A stretch of 64,000 nucleotides of DNA, taken from the NCBI GenBank assembly GCA_963834755.1, contig CAWICQ010000009.1:806001-870000 (forward strand). Reading direction: 5' to 3'. Position 1 is the stretch's first letter. Each line of letters begins with the position of its first letter. The notes below the pieces were generated by a model. That model did not search any database. It saw only the letters and a program-made list of their open reading frames with translations, and was not told the DNA's origin. This document shows positions 6,687-17,084 of this stretch, one piece after another. The position numbers and the translations under genes are program-made. Source of the DNA: Dokdonella_A sp963834755 (GTDB lineage Bacteria; Pseudomonadota; Gammaproteobacteria; Xanthomonadales; Rhodanobacteraceae).

Positions 6687-8558
6687 ATGTCGCGCATCAC
6701 CCGCTCCGCCGGTTTGACCGCCGCACGCCAACGCTTCTTTTCCTCCGGCGAGCGGTCGACCGGGCTCGTCTCGAACGTGATTTTCGCGTCATGGCAGCGT
6801 TGCGCTGCGCTCGGCCTTACCGCCGGCGCTCGGCCTGCGGTCGAACCGATGCCCGCGTCGGCTTTGCACGAGCTGCAAGATCGCCACGACGTGCTGCGTC
6901 GCGTCTGTCGACCCGAGCTCGAAGCGCTGTATGTCGACGCGCGCGCGACCGGCGCCATAGCCATCGTGACCGGCCCAGACGGATTCGTGCTCGACGCGAT
7001 GGGCCACGCGGATTTTCTCGACAAGGCCGCGCGCGTTTCGTTGCGACCGGGCGTGCAATGGCGCGAAGACGCGACCGGCACCAATGCAATCGGCACCGCG
7101 CTCATCGAGCGCAGACCCGTCGAAGTGCGCGGCGGCGAGCACTATTTCGAACCGCATCGCATCCTCAGCTGTTCGGCGGCGCCGATCTTCGATCCCTACG
7201 GCCAACTCGCCGGTGTGCTCGATCTTTCGGGCGAAGCTTCGGTGCATCACGTGCACGCGCTCGGCATGGTGCGGCTCGCGGTGGATCAGATCGAGCATCG
7301 CCTGTTCGAACAGGCCTGTGCGGGACGCGAAATCGTGCGCGTCCATCGCGATCCCGCGCTGCTCGGCACGGCGTGCGAAGGTTTGCTGGTGTTCGAAGGT
7401 CATCGCCTGGTGGCCGCGAACCGTCACGCGCTCGATCTGCTTGGCGTCGGCTGGGATGAGCTCGGCCGTCGTCGTTACGATGAGCTTTTCATCGGCGCGC
7501 TGCCCGCATCGGGCCGCGACGGCAGCGTGCGCGATCATCTCGGCGCGATGCTTCACGCGCGGCGCGACGCCCGCGCGACGCAGATCGCCGTCGGAAGCGA
7601 ATCGACATTGCGCCGCGTGAAACCCGCGCGCGCACCACGGCCGGTGTTCGACAATGTCTCCGAGGCGCAGCTGGAGCGCGCGGTACGGCTGCTCGACGCC
7701 GACATTCCGATCCTGCTGCAGGGCGAAACCGGAACCGGCAAGGAAGTGTTCGCGCGCGAGCTGCACCGGCGCAGTCAACGCTCCGGCGCCGCGTTCGTCG
7801 CCATCAACTGCGCGGCGTTGCCGGAGAGCCTGATCGAGGCCGAGCTGTTCGGTTACGTGCATGGCGCCTTCACCGGCGCACGGCGCGAAGGCGCGCAAGG
7901 TCTGTTGCGCGAAGCGAACGGTGGCGTGCTGTTTCTCGACGAAATCGGCGACATGCCAATCACGCTGCAAAGCCGATTGTTGCGAGTGCTGCAGGAGCGC
8001 GAAGTCACTCCGCTCGGCGGCGGTCGCGCGGTGCCGGTCGATTTCGCGCTGATCGCCGCGTCGCACCGCGACCTCAGCGCGGCGATCGAGGCACAGACGT
8101 TCCGCTCCGATCTTTACTATCGCATCGCGCAGAACACGATGCGCATGCCGCCGCTGCGCGAACGCGACGATCGCGCCGCGTTGATCACATCGCTATGGAA
8201 TTCGCTCGGTGCAGCGTCTGCCGACATGCGTCTTGGCGCCGCGACGCTCGAGGCACTTGCCGCGCACGCGTGGCCCGGCAACTTCCGCGAGCTGGTCGGC
8301 GTGTTGCGCACGCTGATCGCCCTCGGCGAACCGCGCGCGACGATCGGCGTCGACGTTCTTCCTGAAACCGTGCGAAACGTTCGGGCGACTCCTGTTCTTC
8401 TTGCGCCGCTCGCGACAGACCTCGTCGCGCCGCTGGACACATTGCAGCACGACGCCATGCGCAATGCGCTGTCGGCGTGCGGCGGTAACACGTCGGAAGC
8501 AGCGCGACGTCTGGGGGTCAGCAGAAGCACGTTGTATCGGCATCTTCGCGTGCGCTGA
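6687..8558 (+). CDS. acoR: AcoR-like sigma-54-dependent transcriptional activator
   Basis: A 623-residue bacterial enhancer-binding protein. The N-terminal sensory part resembles AcoR proteins, with WREDATGTNAIGTAL and a GAF-like domain ending in CSAAPIFDPYGQLAGVLDLSG. The AAA+ domain has Walker A GETGTGKE (about residue 346), the sigma-54 contact loop GAFTGA (about 393) and Walker B LFLDEIGD (about 418). A Fis-type helix-turn-helix closes the protein (GGNTSEAARRLGVSRSTLY). It is expected to sense acetoin, aldehyde or a related compound and activate the divergent aldehyde dehydrogenase promoter. The ATG at 6687 is used; an in-frame TTG at 6663 lies inside the palindrome and is less likely. 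Confidence 0.88.
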   Translation: MSRITRSAGLTAARQRFFSSGERSTGLVSNVIFASWQRCAALGLTAGARPAVEPMPASALHELQDRHDVLRRVCRPELEALYVDARATGAIAIVTGPDGFVLDAMGHADFLDKAARVSLRPGVQWREDATGTNAIGTALIERRPVEVRGGEHYFEPHRILSCSAAPIFDPYGQLAGVLDLSGEASVHHVHALGMVRLAVDQIEHRLFEQACAGREIVRVHRDPALLGTACEGLLVFEGHRLVAANRHALDLLGVGWDELGRRRYDELFIGALPASGRDGSVRDHLGAMLHARRDARATQIAVGSESTLRRVKPARAPRPVFDNVSEAQLERAVRLLDADIPILLQGETGTGKEVFARELHRRSQRSGAAFVAINCAALPESLIEAELFGYVHGAFTGARREGAQGLLREANGGVLFLDEIGDMPITLQSRLLRVLQEREVTPLGGGRAVPVDFALIAASHRDLSAAIEAQTFRSDLYYRIAQNTMRMPPLRERDDRAALITSLWNSLGAASADMRLGAATLEALAAHAWPGNFRELVGVLRTLIALGEPRATIGVDVLPETVRNVRATPVLLAPLATDLVAPLDTLQHDAMRNALSACGGNTSEAARRLGVSRSTLYRHLRVR

Positions 8559-8581
8559 TCGCGGCGCGGCAAGCACGTGCA

Positions 8582-9421
8582 TCAATCGACGGATACCTTC
8601 GGCAAGCCAAGGTCTTCCGGCGCAAACGCAAGGCGCTCGCCGCCGAGATCCGTTTCCGCAAGCACCTGCGCACGTGCAACCTTGATCAGCCAGACCTCTT
8701 GCGCGAGCGGCGCCGACTTGCGAAACGCGGTGGGCGTCAATACGGCGATCGCTGCGCGATGCTGCGGATCGCGCACCGAGCGATAGCGAATCAATGCGAC
8801 GCCGGCCTCGCGTGCGGTTCGCGCCAGTGTCTGCGTCGCGTCGTAGCTGACCGGATCTTCCCATTGCTTGCGCTGCCGATCGAACGGCGGTTGCAGCAAC
8901 ACGATCGCATTGCCGGCGATGCTGGCGCGAAACGCGGTGTGCGGAACCGGAGGCAGATCCGGCGTTGCCGGCGAATCGGCGAGAAAACGCAGGCGCCAGT
9001 ACGCGACCTCGGCCAGCGCCGTATGCACGACATCCGCGCCGTACCAGACGCCGGGGTCGCCGATGCCGCGAAAGCGGGAACCCGACGGCGGCGGCGCGGG
9101 ATATCGGAACGGCGTCGCGAGCAGATAGTGAAGCCTCGTTGCGGAAGTCGGCAGTGCGGGCTTGCTCGCTTCGAGCAGATCCTCGAGCGCGCGCTGCTCA
9201 TCGAGCGTGCCGACCAGCCGCATCGTCGACGCGCGATGCTGCGCTTCGACGACGCGCCAAGGCGTCGCGCTGAGCCGGCGCATCGCTTTCTGCAGGTGAT
9301 CCTTGGTGAACGTCGTCATTGGCGGCCCGATCGATCTAGCATCGACGACGCGAGTCGCACGGTCTGCGATCAGCAGCCAAGCGCGAGCGCCGGCGGGCAC
9401 GCGCGTCGCAGCCGCCGCCAT
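8582..9421 (-). CDS. RES domain toxin (NAD+-degrading family)
   Basis: A RES-domain protein, the toxin half of a RES/Xre type II toxin-antitoxin pair. Family marks include an Arg in PSGSRFRGIGDPGVWYGAD, TALAEVAYWRLRFL, and the C-terminal Ser/Thr-rich substrate region. Characterised RES toxins such as MbcT and RES-Pp degrade or phosphorolyse NAD+. The first ATG is at 9421, nine bases after the antitoxin stop; a second at 9319 (MTTFTKDHLQ) is an equally good start and would give 245 residues, closer to usual length. Neither has a strong ribosome-binding site, in keeping with coupling to the antitoxin gene. Confidence 0.82.
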   Translation of the reverse strand: MAAAATRVPAGARAWLLIADRATRVVDARSIGPPMTTFTKDHLQKAMRRLSATPWRVVEAQHRASTMRLVGTLDEQRALEDLLEASKPALPTSATRLHYLLATPFRYPAPPPSGSRFRGIGDPGVWYGADVVHTALAEVAYWRLRFLADSPATPDLPPVPHTAFRASIAGNAIVLLQPPFDRQRKQWEDPVSYDATQTLARTAREAGVALIRYRSVRDPQHRAAIAVLTPTAFRKSAPLAQEVWLIKVARAQVLAETDLGGERLAFAPEDLGLPKVSVD

Positions 9422-9430
9422 CCCATCGAA

Positions 9431-9847
9431 TCAAAGTCGCGCGCGCGCGCTGTCGAGGTAGTGCAACACGTGGATCAGACCCTCCGCGCTGCGCAAACGA
9501 TCGAGCGGCTTCTGTCCACCGAAAGCGGCATTTGCGGAGTTGAGCCAGGCGCGTGCGGCGACATCGTTCGAGCCGACGATCGCATCCAGAGAACGGAACA
9601 CGCGCACCCAGAGCTTGGCGAGCTCGCCGGCCTTGCTTTCCGGATCGACCGGAGCGCCGCCGTGCGCCGCGCGCGAAACGGTCGAAGCGCTGACGCCGAT
9701 GATCTCGGCCAACGTTCGCTGCGGAATCTCGAGAATATCCGCGGCGCGCAGCGCAGCCTTGGTCAGGACACGAGCGGGATGGGTGTCCGGTACAGGAGCC
9801 TTGCGCGCGGCCGAGCGCATCATGTCGAATGCCATTGCTGTTTGCAT
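9431..9847 (-). CDS. Xre/MbcA/ParS-family antitoxin of RES toxin
   Basis: A 138-residue protein with a Cro/Xre-like helix-turn-helix (IPQRTLAEIIGVSASTVSRAA, about residues 40-61) and a C-terminal DUF2384 toxin-binding domain (GELAKLWVRVFRSLDAIVGS, then AWLNSANAAFGGQKPLDRL). This is the standard antitoxin of RES toxins: it blocks the NAD+-cleaving site and represses its own promoter. It precedes the toxin gene by nine bases. ATGs at 9847 and 9835 are possible; the predicted promoter places the transcript start next to 9847, so translation may be leaderless or begin at 9835. Confidence 0.85.
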   Translation of the reverse strand: MQTAMAFDMMRSAARKAPVPDTHPARVLTKAALRAADILEIPQRTLAEIIGVSASTVSRAAHGGAPVDPESKAGELAKLWVRVFRSLDAIVGSNDVAARAWLNSANAAFGGQKPLDRLRSAEGLIHVLHYLDSARARL

Positions 9848-9852
9848 GAGGG

Positions 9853-9881
9853 ATTATCTGATGTTCTAATTGCATGTGCAA
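9853..9881 (-). promoter_or_regulatory. Promoter and operator-like repeat of the toxin-antitoxin operon
   Basis: On the minus strand a -10 like GATAAT (9858-9853) lies 17 bases after a weak -35 like TTGCAC (9881-9876). The -35 overlaps the inverted repeat TTGCA-TG-TGCAA at 9870-9881. A palindrome over the -35 suits autorepression by the Xre-type antitoxin. Confidence 0.4.
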
Positions 9882-9978
9882 GTAGCGTCAGTTCTCGGGG
9901 CCGATGTACCGGGACTCTAGAACGAGGCTTGCCGCCGAGTAATGCCTGAACGGGCAGGCGCGGCGTACGAAATCGCCC

Positions 9979-11209
9979 TCAGCCGAAGAACCAGTAGCAG
10001 ACGGCGATTGAAGAGATGACGCCGGCGAGATCCGCGAGCAGCGCGCAGCCGACGGCGTGACGCGCGCGCCGGATGCCGACCGCGCCGAAATACACGGCGA
10101 GCACATAGAACGTCGTTTCGGTGCTGCCCTGCACGGTCGCCGCGACCAGCGCCGGAAAACTGTCGACACCGTGCGTCTTCATCGTCTCGATCAGCATCGC
10201 TCGCGCGGCGCTTCCGGAAAACGGCTTGACCAGTGCCGTCGGCAACGCATCGACGAAGCGCGTGTCGGCTCCGCACGCCTGCACGAGCCAGCGCATGCCA
10301 TCGAGCGCGAAATCGAGCGCTCCGGATGCGCGCAGCACGCCGACCGCGCACAGCATGGCAACGAGATAAGGCAAGAGGTCCCTCGCCACGTCGAAGCCCT
10401 GCTTCGCGCCGTCGACGAAACTTTCGTAGACCGGCACCTTGCGCGACCGCGCCGGCAATGAGGAATGCGATCACGATCGCGAACAGCACGAGATTGCCGA
10501 GCAGCGAGGACAGCGGCGCGAGCGCCGCCGCCGGCAGCACGGCCAGCACTGCGATGAAACCGCCAAGAAGCACCGCAACCGCAGCGAGCCACAACAACAC
10601 GACGGGATCACGGAGTTTCAACCGCTGCATCAGCGCGACGGCGAGAAAACCGGTCAGCGTCGACGCGCTCGTCGCCAGCAGGATGGGCAGAAATACGAGC
10701 GTCGGATCGCTCGCTCCTTGTTGCGCGCGATACATGAAGATGCTGACCGGCAGCAGAGTCAGCGAAGACGCATTGAGCACCAGGAACAGGATCTGCGCGT
10801 TGCTGGCCGTATCCGCGCTCGGATTCAGTGTCTGCAACTCGCGCATCGCGCGAAGGCCGATCGGCGTCGCCGCGTTGTCGAGGCCGAGTGCGTTCGCGGC
10901 AAAGTTGAGCGTGATGAGACCGATCGCCGGATGTCCCTCCGGAACCTCCGGCATCAGGCGACGAAACAACGGACCGAGCAGCCGAGCGAGCGCGTCGATG
11001 ACGCCGGCGCGTTCCGCGATGCGCAAGAGACCAAGCCACAAGGTCAACGTGCCGAACAGAAGGATCATGACCTCGACCGACAGCCGGGCCATGTCGAACA
11101 GGCTGGCGATCATCGCGGCGAACACGCCGCTGTCGCCGCCGATCAGCCAGCGCGCGAGAGCGGCTATCGCGGCGGTCAGGAAGAAGCCGAGCCAGAGTCG
11201 GTTGAGCAT
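9979..11209 (-). CDS. SpmAB-like nucleoside-recognition (Gate) membrane protein, frameshifted
   Basis: The reading frame from ATG 11209 encodes a SpmA-like half with several membrane segments and NFAANALGLDNAATPIGLRAM, followed by VLNASSLTLLPVSI. Near 10445 the frame shifts by one base into a SpmB-like half (RKVPVYESFVDGAKQGFDVARDLLP ... GSTETTFYVLAVYFGAVG). The combined length is 409 residues, the size of fused SpmA-SpmB proteins in Gammaproteobacteria. The shift fits one extra G in the GG of GCGCGGTCGCGC, so a sequencing error is likely. Gate-domain proteins of this kind are thought to be membrane permeases, but their substrate is not settled. The gene is divergent from the methyltransferase gene. 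Confidence 0.7.
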
Positions 11210-11298
11210 GCGCCTCGACGGGTCCGAGCATGCGAAGCATCGCACAGCCGATGCGGTTGCGCTCGCCGCCGAGCGCGCAGTCGGGCACACTCGCGGGC

Positions 11299-11898
11299 AT
11301 GGATGAGAAGCCTTTCGCACCCGCGTGCGAACGCAATCGCAACCCGATCCTGGCGGTACTGCGCGCGCACTTTTCCGACCGCACGCACGTTCTCGAGATC
11401 GGCAGCGGCACCGGTCAGCACGCGGTTCATTTCGCCGCGGCAATGCCGTATCTCGTCTGGCAGACGTCGGATCGCGCGGAGAATCTTCCCGGGATTCGCG
11501 CGTGGCTCGCCGAAGCGGCGCTCGCGAACACACCGTCGCCGATCGAGCTCGATGTCGCCGCCGGCGGCTGGCCGGCCACGCGCTACGATGCGATTTTCAG
11601 CGCGAACACGCTGCACATCATGAGCTGGGCCGAGGTCGAGAAACTGTTCCGCGCGCTCGCAAGCATCGCGACGCCGGACGCGAAGCTCGCGATCTATGGT
11701 CCGTTCAATTACGAAGGCAGCTACACCAGCGCGAGCAACGCGGCGTTCGATGAATCGCTCAAGGAACGCGGACCGCACATGGGCATCCGCGACATCGAAG
11801 CGGTCAATGCGCTCGCGCGCGAAGCCGGCTTCGCGCTGATCGACGACGTGCCGATGCCGGCCAACAATCGCACGCTGGTTTGGCAGCGGCAGGAATGA
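11299..11898 (+). CDS. DUF938 SAM-dependent methyltransferase
   Basis: A 199-residue protein with a class I methyltransferase glycine motif (VLEIGSGTGQHAVHFA, about residues 31-46), an acidic strand end (PIELDV), and the DUF938 blocks YDAIFSANTLHIMSW and YGPFNYEGSYTSASNAAFD. The substrate is unknown for this family. The ATG at 11299 directly precedes the conserved FAPACERNRNPIL. It overlaps or abuts the next gene (ATGA at 11895), so both are probably in one transcript. Confidence 0.85.
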   Translation: MDEKPFAPACERNRNPILAVLRAHFSDRTHVLEIGSGTGQHAVHFAAAMPYLVWQTSDRAENLPGIRAWLAEAALANTPSPIELDVAAGGWPATRYDAIFSANTLHIMSWAEVEKLFRALASIATPDAKLAIYGPFNYEGSYTSASNAAFDESLKERGPHMGIRDIEAVNALAREAGFALIDDVPMPANNRTLVWQRQE

Positions 11899-11900
11899 CG

Positions 11901-12596
11901 ATGTCTGCGAAGCCGGTGCTGCTCGCGTGGAGCGGCGGCAAGGATTCGACGCTCGCACTCGAACGATTGTCGGGCGATCGCGACTGGCGCATGGTCGGCC
12001 TGGTCACCACGGTTACCAGCGGCTACGACCGCATCGCGATTCACGGCGTGCGCCGATCGGTCCTGCACCGGCAAGTCGCAGGCCTTGGGTTGCCGCTCAT
12101 CGAAGCCGAGATTCCGCCGCAGGCGAGCAACGAAACGTACGAAGCTGCATTCGCGCAAGCGCTCGAGAACGCGCGGGCGAACTGCGATGCGGCCGTCGAC
12201 ACGATTGCGTTCGGCGACCTCTTTCTTGCCGACGTTCGTGCGTATCGCCAAGCGCTGCTCGCGCGATCGGGCTGGAATGGACTCTATCCGCTCTGGGGCG
12301 AAGACACGCGCATGCTCGCGCGGCAATTCATCGATCGCGGCTACCGCGCGATATTGAGCTGCGTCGACACGACACAACTCGATGCGGCCTTTTGCGGACG
12401 CGAATTCGACGATGCGCTGCTCGCCGATCTTCCACCCAAGGTCGATCCGTGCGGTGAGAACGGCGAATTTCACACCTGCGTCTTCGCAGGGCCACTGTGG
12501 CCCGCGCCGATTCCGCTCGTGCGCGGCGAACGCGTGCTGCGCGATGAGCGCTTTCAATATGTCGATCTGATCGAAGCCGATGCGGCGTGGCGCTAG
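11901..12596 (+). CDS. Dph6-related ATP pyrophosphatase (PP-loop) protein
   Basis: A 231-residue protein of the adenine nucleotide alpha-hydrolase fold. The PP-loop is VLLAWSGGKDSTLAL at the N-terminus. The family signature GENGEFHTCVFAGPLW near the C-terminus and DLFLADVRAYRQ are typical of the Dph6/MJ0570 group. Dph6 in eukaryotes amidates diphthine on elongation factor 2; bacteria lack diphthamide, so the bacterial substrate is unknown. AGGA lies 7 bases before ATG 11901; ATG 11895 overlaps the upstream stop and is an alternative start. Confidence 0.82.
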   Translation: MSAKPVLLAWSGGKDSTLALERLSGDRDWRMVGLVTTVTSGYDRIAIHGVRRSVLHRQVAGLGLPLIEAEIPPQASNETYEAAFAQALENARANCDAAVDTIAFGDLFLADVRAYRQALLARSGWNGLYPLWGEDTRMLARQFIDRGYRAILSCVDTTQLDAAFCGREFDDALLADLPPKVDPCGENGEFHTCVFAGPLWPAPIPLVRGERVLRDERFQYVDLIEADAAWR

Positions 12597-12606
12597 AGGT
12601 TGCGCG

Positions 12607-15600
12607 CTAGGCGGCCACGCCGCGTAATTGAGGTTGCCGCCACGCAGCCATCAGCTGCTGCTGTCGCGTCAGCGCAGCGGCGAGGTGGCGCTCCTTGACA
12701 TGCCCATAGCCGCGAATGTGCTCCGGCAGCGAAGCGATCTCGACGGCGAGCGCGTGATTGTCGTGATCCAGCGTCGCGAGCAATTCGTCGATCGTCTTGC
12801 GCATAGTCCGCGATCAGTTGACGTTCGGTTTTGCGCTCGGCGGTGTAGCCGAAAATGTCGAACGCCGTGCCGCGCAAACCGCGCAATTTCGCGAGCAAGC
12901 GAAACGCGCCGAAAACCCACGCGCCGTACTCGGCCTTGCGCAGATGTCCGTCGGCATCCTTCTTGGCGAACAGCGGCGGCGCCAGGTTGAAATGCAGCTT
13001 GAAATCGCCGTCGAAGGTTTCGCGGACGCGCTTTTCGAAGTCGCCGCTGGTGTAAAGCCGCGCGACTTCGTATTCGTCCTTGTACGCCATCAGCTTGAAC
13101 GCATAGCGCGCGACGGCTTCGGCGAGCGAAGTAGGAGCCGGGCGACTTCTGTTGCTCGGCCGCGCGGACCTTGTCGACGAGCGTCTGATAGCGCGCAGCG
13201 TATGCGCCGTTTTGATAGTCGGTCAGGAACGCGACACGACGCGCGATTTCTTCGTCGAGTGTCGCGCTGATCGCAACATCGTTCAGCGGGTCGGCGTAGG
13301 AAGACTTGACCGTTTCACCTGTTACCGCCGGCCTCGCAAGAGAGCCGATGCCGGCGGCCGCGCGCACTTGCGCGATGTCGTGCGCGGCGAGACGCCCCCA
13401 GTTGAACGCGGACTTGTTCATCTCGACCGCGGCCGCATTGAGCTCGACCGCACGCATCAGCGCATCGAGCGAAATCGGCACCCAGCCTTTCTGCAACGCA
13501 TAGCCGAGCATGAAGAGATTGCTCGCGATCGAATCGCCGAGCAGCTTCGTCGCAAGATCGGTCGCGTCGACCAGCTCGGGCTTCTCGCCGTCGAGCGCGA
13601 ATGTCACCGCGTCGACGATCTCCTTCGCCGGAAACGCGAGATCCGGCTTCATCGTGAACGTGCCGGGCATCGCCTCGTACGTGTTCAGCACAACGTGCGC
13701 GCGGCCGGCGCGGATCTTCGACAGCGCCCAGTAATCGTTGACGACGACCATGTCGCAACCGAGCACGAGATCCGCCTCGCCCGCGGCGATGCGCACCGCG
13801 TGGATTTCCGCCGGCGACTTCGCGATGCGCAGGTGACACGTCACCGCGCCGCCTTTCTGCGCAAGGCCGGTCTGATCGAGCACCGTCGCGCCCTTGCCTT
13901 CGAGATGCGCGGCCATGCCGATCAGCGCGCCGATCGTGACGACGCCGGTGCCGCCGATGCCGGTGACGAGGATGTTCCACGGCTGCGCCAGATCGGTTGC
14001 GATCGTGGGTTGCGGCAAGGTCGAAAAATCGACATTCGCGCCGGGCTTGCGCTTCTTCAACGCGCCGCCATGCACCGTCACGAAGCTCGGACAGAAACCT
14101 TTGACACAGGAATAATCCTTGTTGCAACTCGACTGATCGATCTCGCGCTTGCGGCCGTATTCGGTTTCCTTCGGCAGCACCGACACGCAGAACGATTTCT
14201 CGCCGCAATCGCCGCAACCTTCGCAGACCAGCGAATTGATGAAGATGCGCTTGTGCGGATCCTCGAGCTTGCCGCGCTTGCGTCGGCGGCGTTTTTCGGT
14301 CGCGCAGGTCTGGTCGTAGATCAGCACCGAAACGCCGGGCATTTCGCGCATGCGCTTTTGCACCGCATCGAGCTCGTCGCGATGGACGAACTCGACGCCG
14401 ACCGGAAAAATCTCCGGCTGCGACCATTTCGCGATGTCGTCCGACATCACGATGATCGCCTGCACGCCTTCGCTGCGCACCTGATGCGCGATGTCCGGCA
14501 CCGTCAGCGTGCCGTCGACCGGCTGGCCGCCGGTCATCGCGACCGCGTCGTTGTAGAGAATCTTGTACGTGATGTTGACCTTCGCCGCGATCGCCTGGCG
14601 GATCGCGAGCGAACCGGAATGGAAATACGTGCCGTCGCCGAGATTCTGGAACACGTGCTTGGTTTCGGTGAACGGCGCCTGTCCGCACCAGGTCACGCCC
14701 TCGCCGCCCATCTGCGTGAACGTGTCGGTGCGCCGATCCATCCACGTCACCATGTAGTGGCAACCGATGCCGCCGAGCGCGCGCGATCCTTCCGGCACCG
14801 CGGTCGACGTGTTGTGCGGGCAACCGGAACAGTAATGTGCGGCACGCGGAAAATTCGCGCGCGGCATCGCGAGCTCGGCTTCTTTCGCCGCGATCCACTT
14901 CAGGCGCTCGTCGATGCGTTCGGAGGTGAAAAAGCGCTTCAATCGCGCCGCGATGACTTTCGCGATCATCGCCGGCGTCAATTCGCTCGTCGAAGGCAGC
15001 ACCCATTCGCCGGCTTCATCGTACTTGCCGACGATGCTCGGCCGCGTGGCGCCGCCTTGATGGGAATCGGGCCAGTTGTACATGTGCTCTTTGATCTGCG
15101 ACTCGATGAACGAGCGCTTTTCCTCGACGACGACGATGTCCTCGAGCCCGCGCGCGAATTCGCGGATGCCGACCGGCTCAAGCGGCCAGGTCATGCCGAC
15201 CTTGTAGACGCGCACGCCGATGTCGCGCGCTTCTTCGGCGCCGATGCCGAGATATTCGAGCGCCTGCAGCACATCGAGATAGCTCTTGCCGGTCGTGACG
15301 ATGCCGAGCCGCGCGCGCGGCGAATCGATGACGACGCGATCGATGCCGTTCGCACGCGCGAACGCGATCGCCGCCTGCACGGCATATCTGTGCAGACGCA
15401 TTTCCTGATCGAGCGGCGGATCGGGCCAGCGGATGTTGAGACCGCCCGGCGGCAACGCGAAGTCGGTCGGCACGACGATGTCGAGCTGATGCGGATCGAC
15501 GAGGACGCTCGCGCTCGATTCGACCGTTTCGGCGATCGTCTTGAAACCGACCCAGCGACCGGTGAAGCGCGACATCGCCCAGCCGAGCAGGCCCATGTCG

Positions 15601-16169
15601 AGAATGTCCTGCACGCCGGCCGGATTCAGCACCGGCATCATCGCCGAGACGAATTCGAGTTCCGATCCGTGCGGCAGCGTCGACGAGCGGCACGCATGAT
15701 CGTCCGCCGCGAGCGCGAGCACGCCGCCGTGCTTCGACGTGCCCGCCGCATTGCCGTGCTTGAACACGTCGCCGCAGCGATCGACGCCGGGGCCTTTGCC
15801 GTACCACATCGCGAACACGCCGTCGTACTTCGCGCCCGGGAAAAGATTCGCCTGCTGCGTGCCCCACACCATCGTCGCGCCGAGATCCTCGTTGAGGCCC
15901 GGCTGAAACTCGATGTTCGACGCCTTGAGGTGCTTCTTCGCCTTCCACAACTCGAGATCGAACCCGCCGAGCGGCGAGCCGCGATAGCCGGAGATGAAGC
16001 CGGCCGTGTTGAGGCCCGCTGCGCGATCGCGCATCTGCTGCATCAGCGGCAGGCGCACCAGCGCCTGCACGCCGGAGAGATAAATGCGGCCTCGCGTGCG
16101 CGTGTATTTGTGGTCGAGCGTGTAGTCGCGGTCGATGGTGGGAGAAAGAGTGGTGGCGGGTGCTGACAT
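12607..16169 (-). CDS. Indolepyruvate ferredoxin oxidoreductase, fused alpha-beta (IorAB), two frameshifts
   Basis: About 1,185 residues if the two frameshifts are repaired. It oxidatively decarboxylates aryl- or branched-chain 2-oxo acids to acyl-CoA using thiamine diphosphate, iron-sulfur clusters and ferredoxin. The N-terminal part has FISGYRGSPLGGFD, and the TPP part has GIGCHYMVTWMD and QMGGEGVTWCGQ. A Cys-rich ferredoxin-like stretch follows (CEGCGDCGEKSFC and SSCNKDYSCVKGFCPSF). The gamma-type part has VTGIGGTGVVTIGALIG and AQKGGAVTCHLR. Around 13145 and again around 12806 the frame moves by one base; each fits one extra base in GG or AA. Downstream frames carry the expected FKLMAYKDEYEVARLY and KTIDELLATLDHDNH. 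Start 16169 (MSAPATTL) is chosen; 16262 is also possible. Confidence 0.85.
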
Positions 16170-16269
16170 GGCGGCGGCCGCTGCGGAGGCTTGAGAAAAG
16201 AGCGGAATTGTAGCAGTCGCGGTCGAGATCGCACGCATGCGCGCTCGATTGGCAACGATCATCCTGGCA

Positions 16270-17051
16270 ACAGACCGAAGGCTAGCGGCTGGCGGTTTCG
16301 CCGAACCGCTGACTCACGTAATAGGCTCCGACCATCGTAACCATTCGGCCGGGTTCTGCTCCGTTTACGAATTGCAGAGCCGATAGTGTCCGCCTTCGGC
16401 GTGCCGAGCTCAGGCAATGACTGTTGCGAACAGGTAGCGACTCTTACCGACTTGAGAGGATTCTACACCGAAGACGTATCAACGTTGGCTTAGCCACGGC
16501 CCATTCGTCCTATACAGTGTATTCCGCGTCAAAGACGGCTACAGAAGCTACGAGACGGTTACCTACTGTGCCGTTGCGTCTGCGGCGCAACGCTGCGCAG
16601 GCAACCGCAGTCGGATCGACACTTCGTCTGCTGAGACCGACGCCGGACCAATGCCAGTACATGGGTACCCGGACGTCAGCATGCTGAGTCGCGACTTTCC
16701 GATCGCTCACTATCCTGTCGGTCACACGATCCAGCAGATTGCGATCGTCCATGCCAGCAATAGCCAGATACCGTTCACTTATTTCGGAGCAACGGTTCGA
16801 GGTACGTAACCCTCGTAGCTCGTGCAGTGAGATGTCGAAGTTCACTTGGACGTTCTTGGGACTACGTGCCGGAGGCACTACTATGGACACCCACCGACGT
16901 CTTATGGCGCAAGCAATGGCCCAAAGTATTTCGATCAGTTCATGGTGCTTCCCAATACGGTCTACTCCGTCGGAGTATCGCTGGCGCACGGCGCTGGGGT
17001 CGAAGGCATTGTAGTCACGTACAACTGAGCTCCTTCGCATAGAACCGCTCA
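16270..17051 (+). other. Lower-GC stretch with a decayed coding sequence
   Basis: About 780 bases without a convincing intact gene. Base composition is visibly less GC-rich than the flanks. On the plus strand one frame is open from 16456 to 16809 (WLSHGPFVLYSVFRVKDGYR ... ASNSQIPFTYFGATVRGT) but has no good start. The same frame resumes after three stop codons at 16846-17028 (GPKYFDQFMVLPNTVYSVGV ... GIVVTYN). The two pieces look like one inactivated exported protein, but I recognise no family. A 192-residue minus-strand ORF here looks random. Confidence 0.35.
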
Positions 17052-17079
17052 ACCGCCGGCTGCGATCGCAGCCGGCGGT
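17052..17079. terminator. 28-bp perfect palindrome, bidirectional terminator
   Basis: Perfect inverted repeat: arms ACCGCCGGCTGC and GCAGCCGGCGGT around GATC. It lies six bases beyond the stop of the minus-strand sterol desaturase-like gene and just after the decayed plus-strand sequence. No long T-run follows, but a 12-bp GC stem in this position fits a two-way transcription stop. Confidence 0.6.
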
Positions 17080-17084
17080 CCGAT

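Noticed and set aside
6789..8066. 425-residue minus-strand ORF opposite acoR
   Set aside because: Shadow of the AAA+ activator gene; no recognisable domain.
10440..10458. Programmed frameshift or internal TTG start making a separate SpmB
   Set aside because: No slippery heptamer or ribosome-binding site; one extra G explains the shift and similar shifts occur in other genes.
13152..16166. 1,004-residue plus-strand ORF opposite iorAB
   Set aside because: Arg/His-rich translation with no domain; it is the antisense shadow of the conserved iorAB gene in GC-rich DNA.
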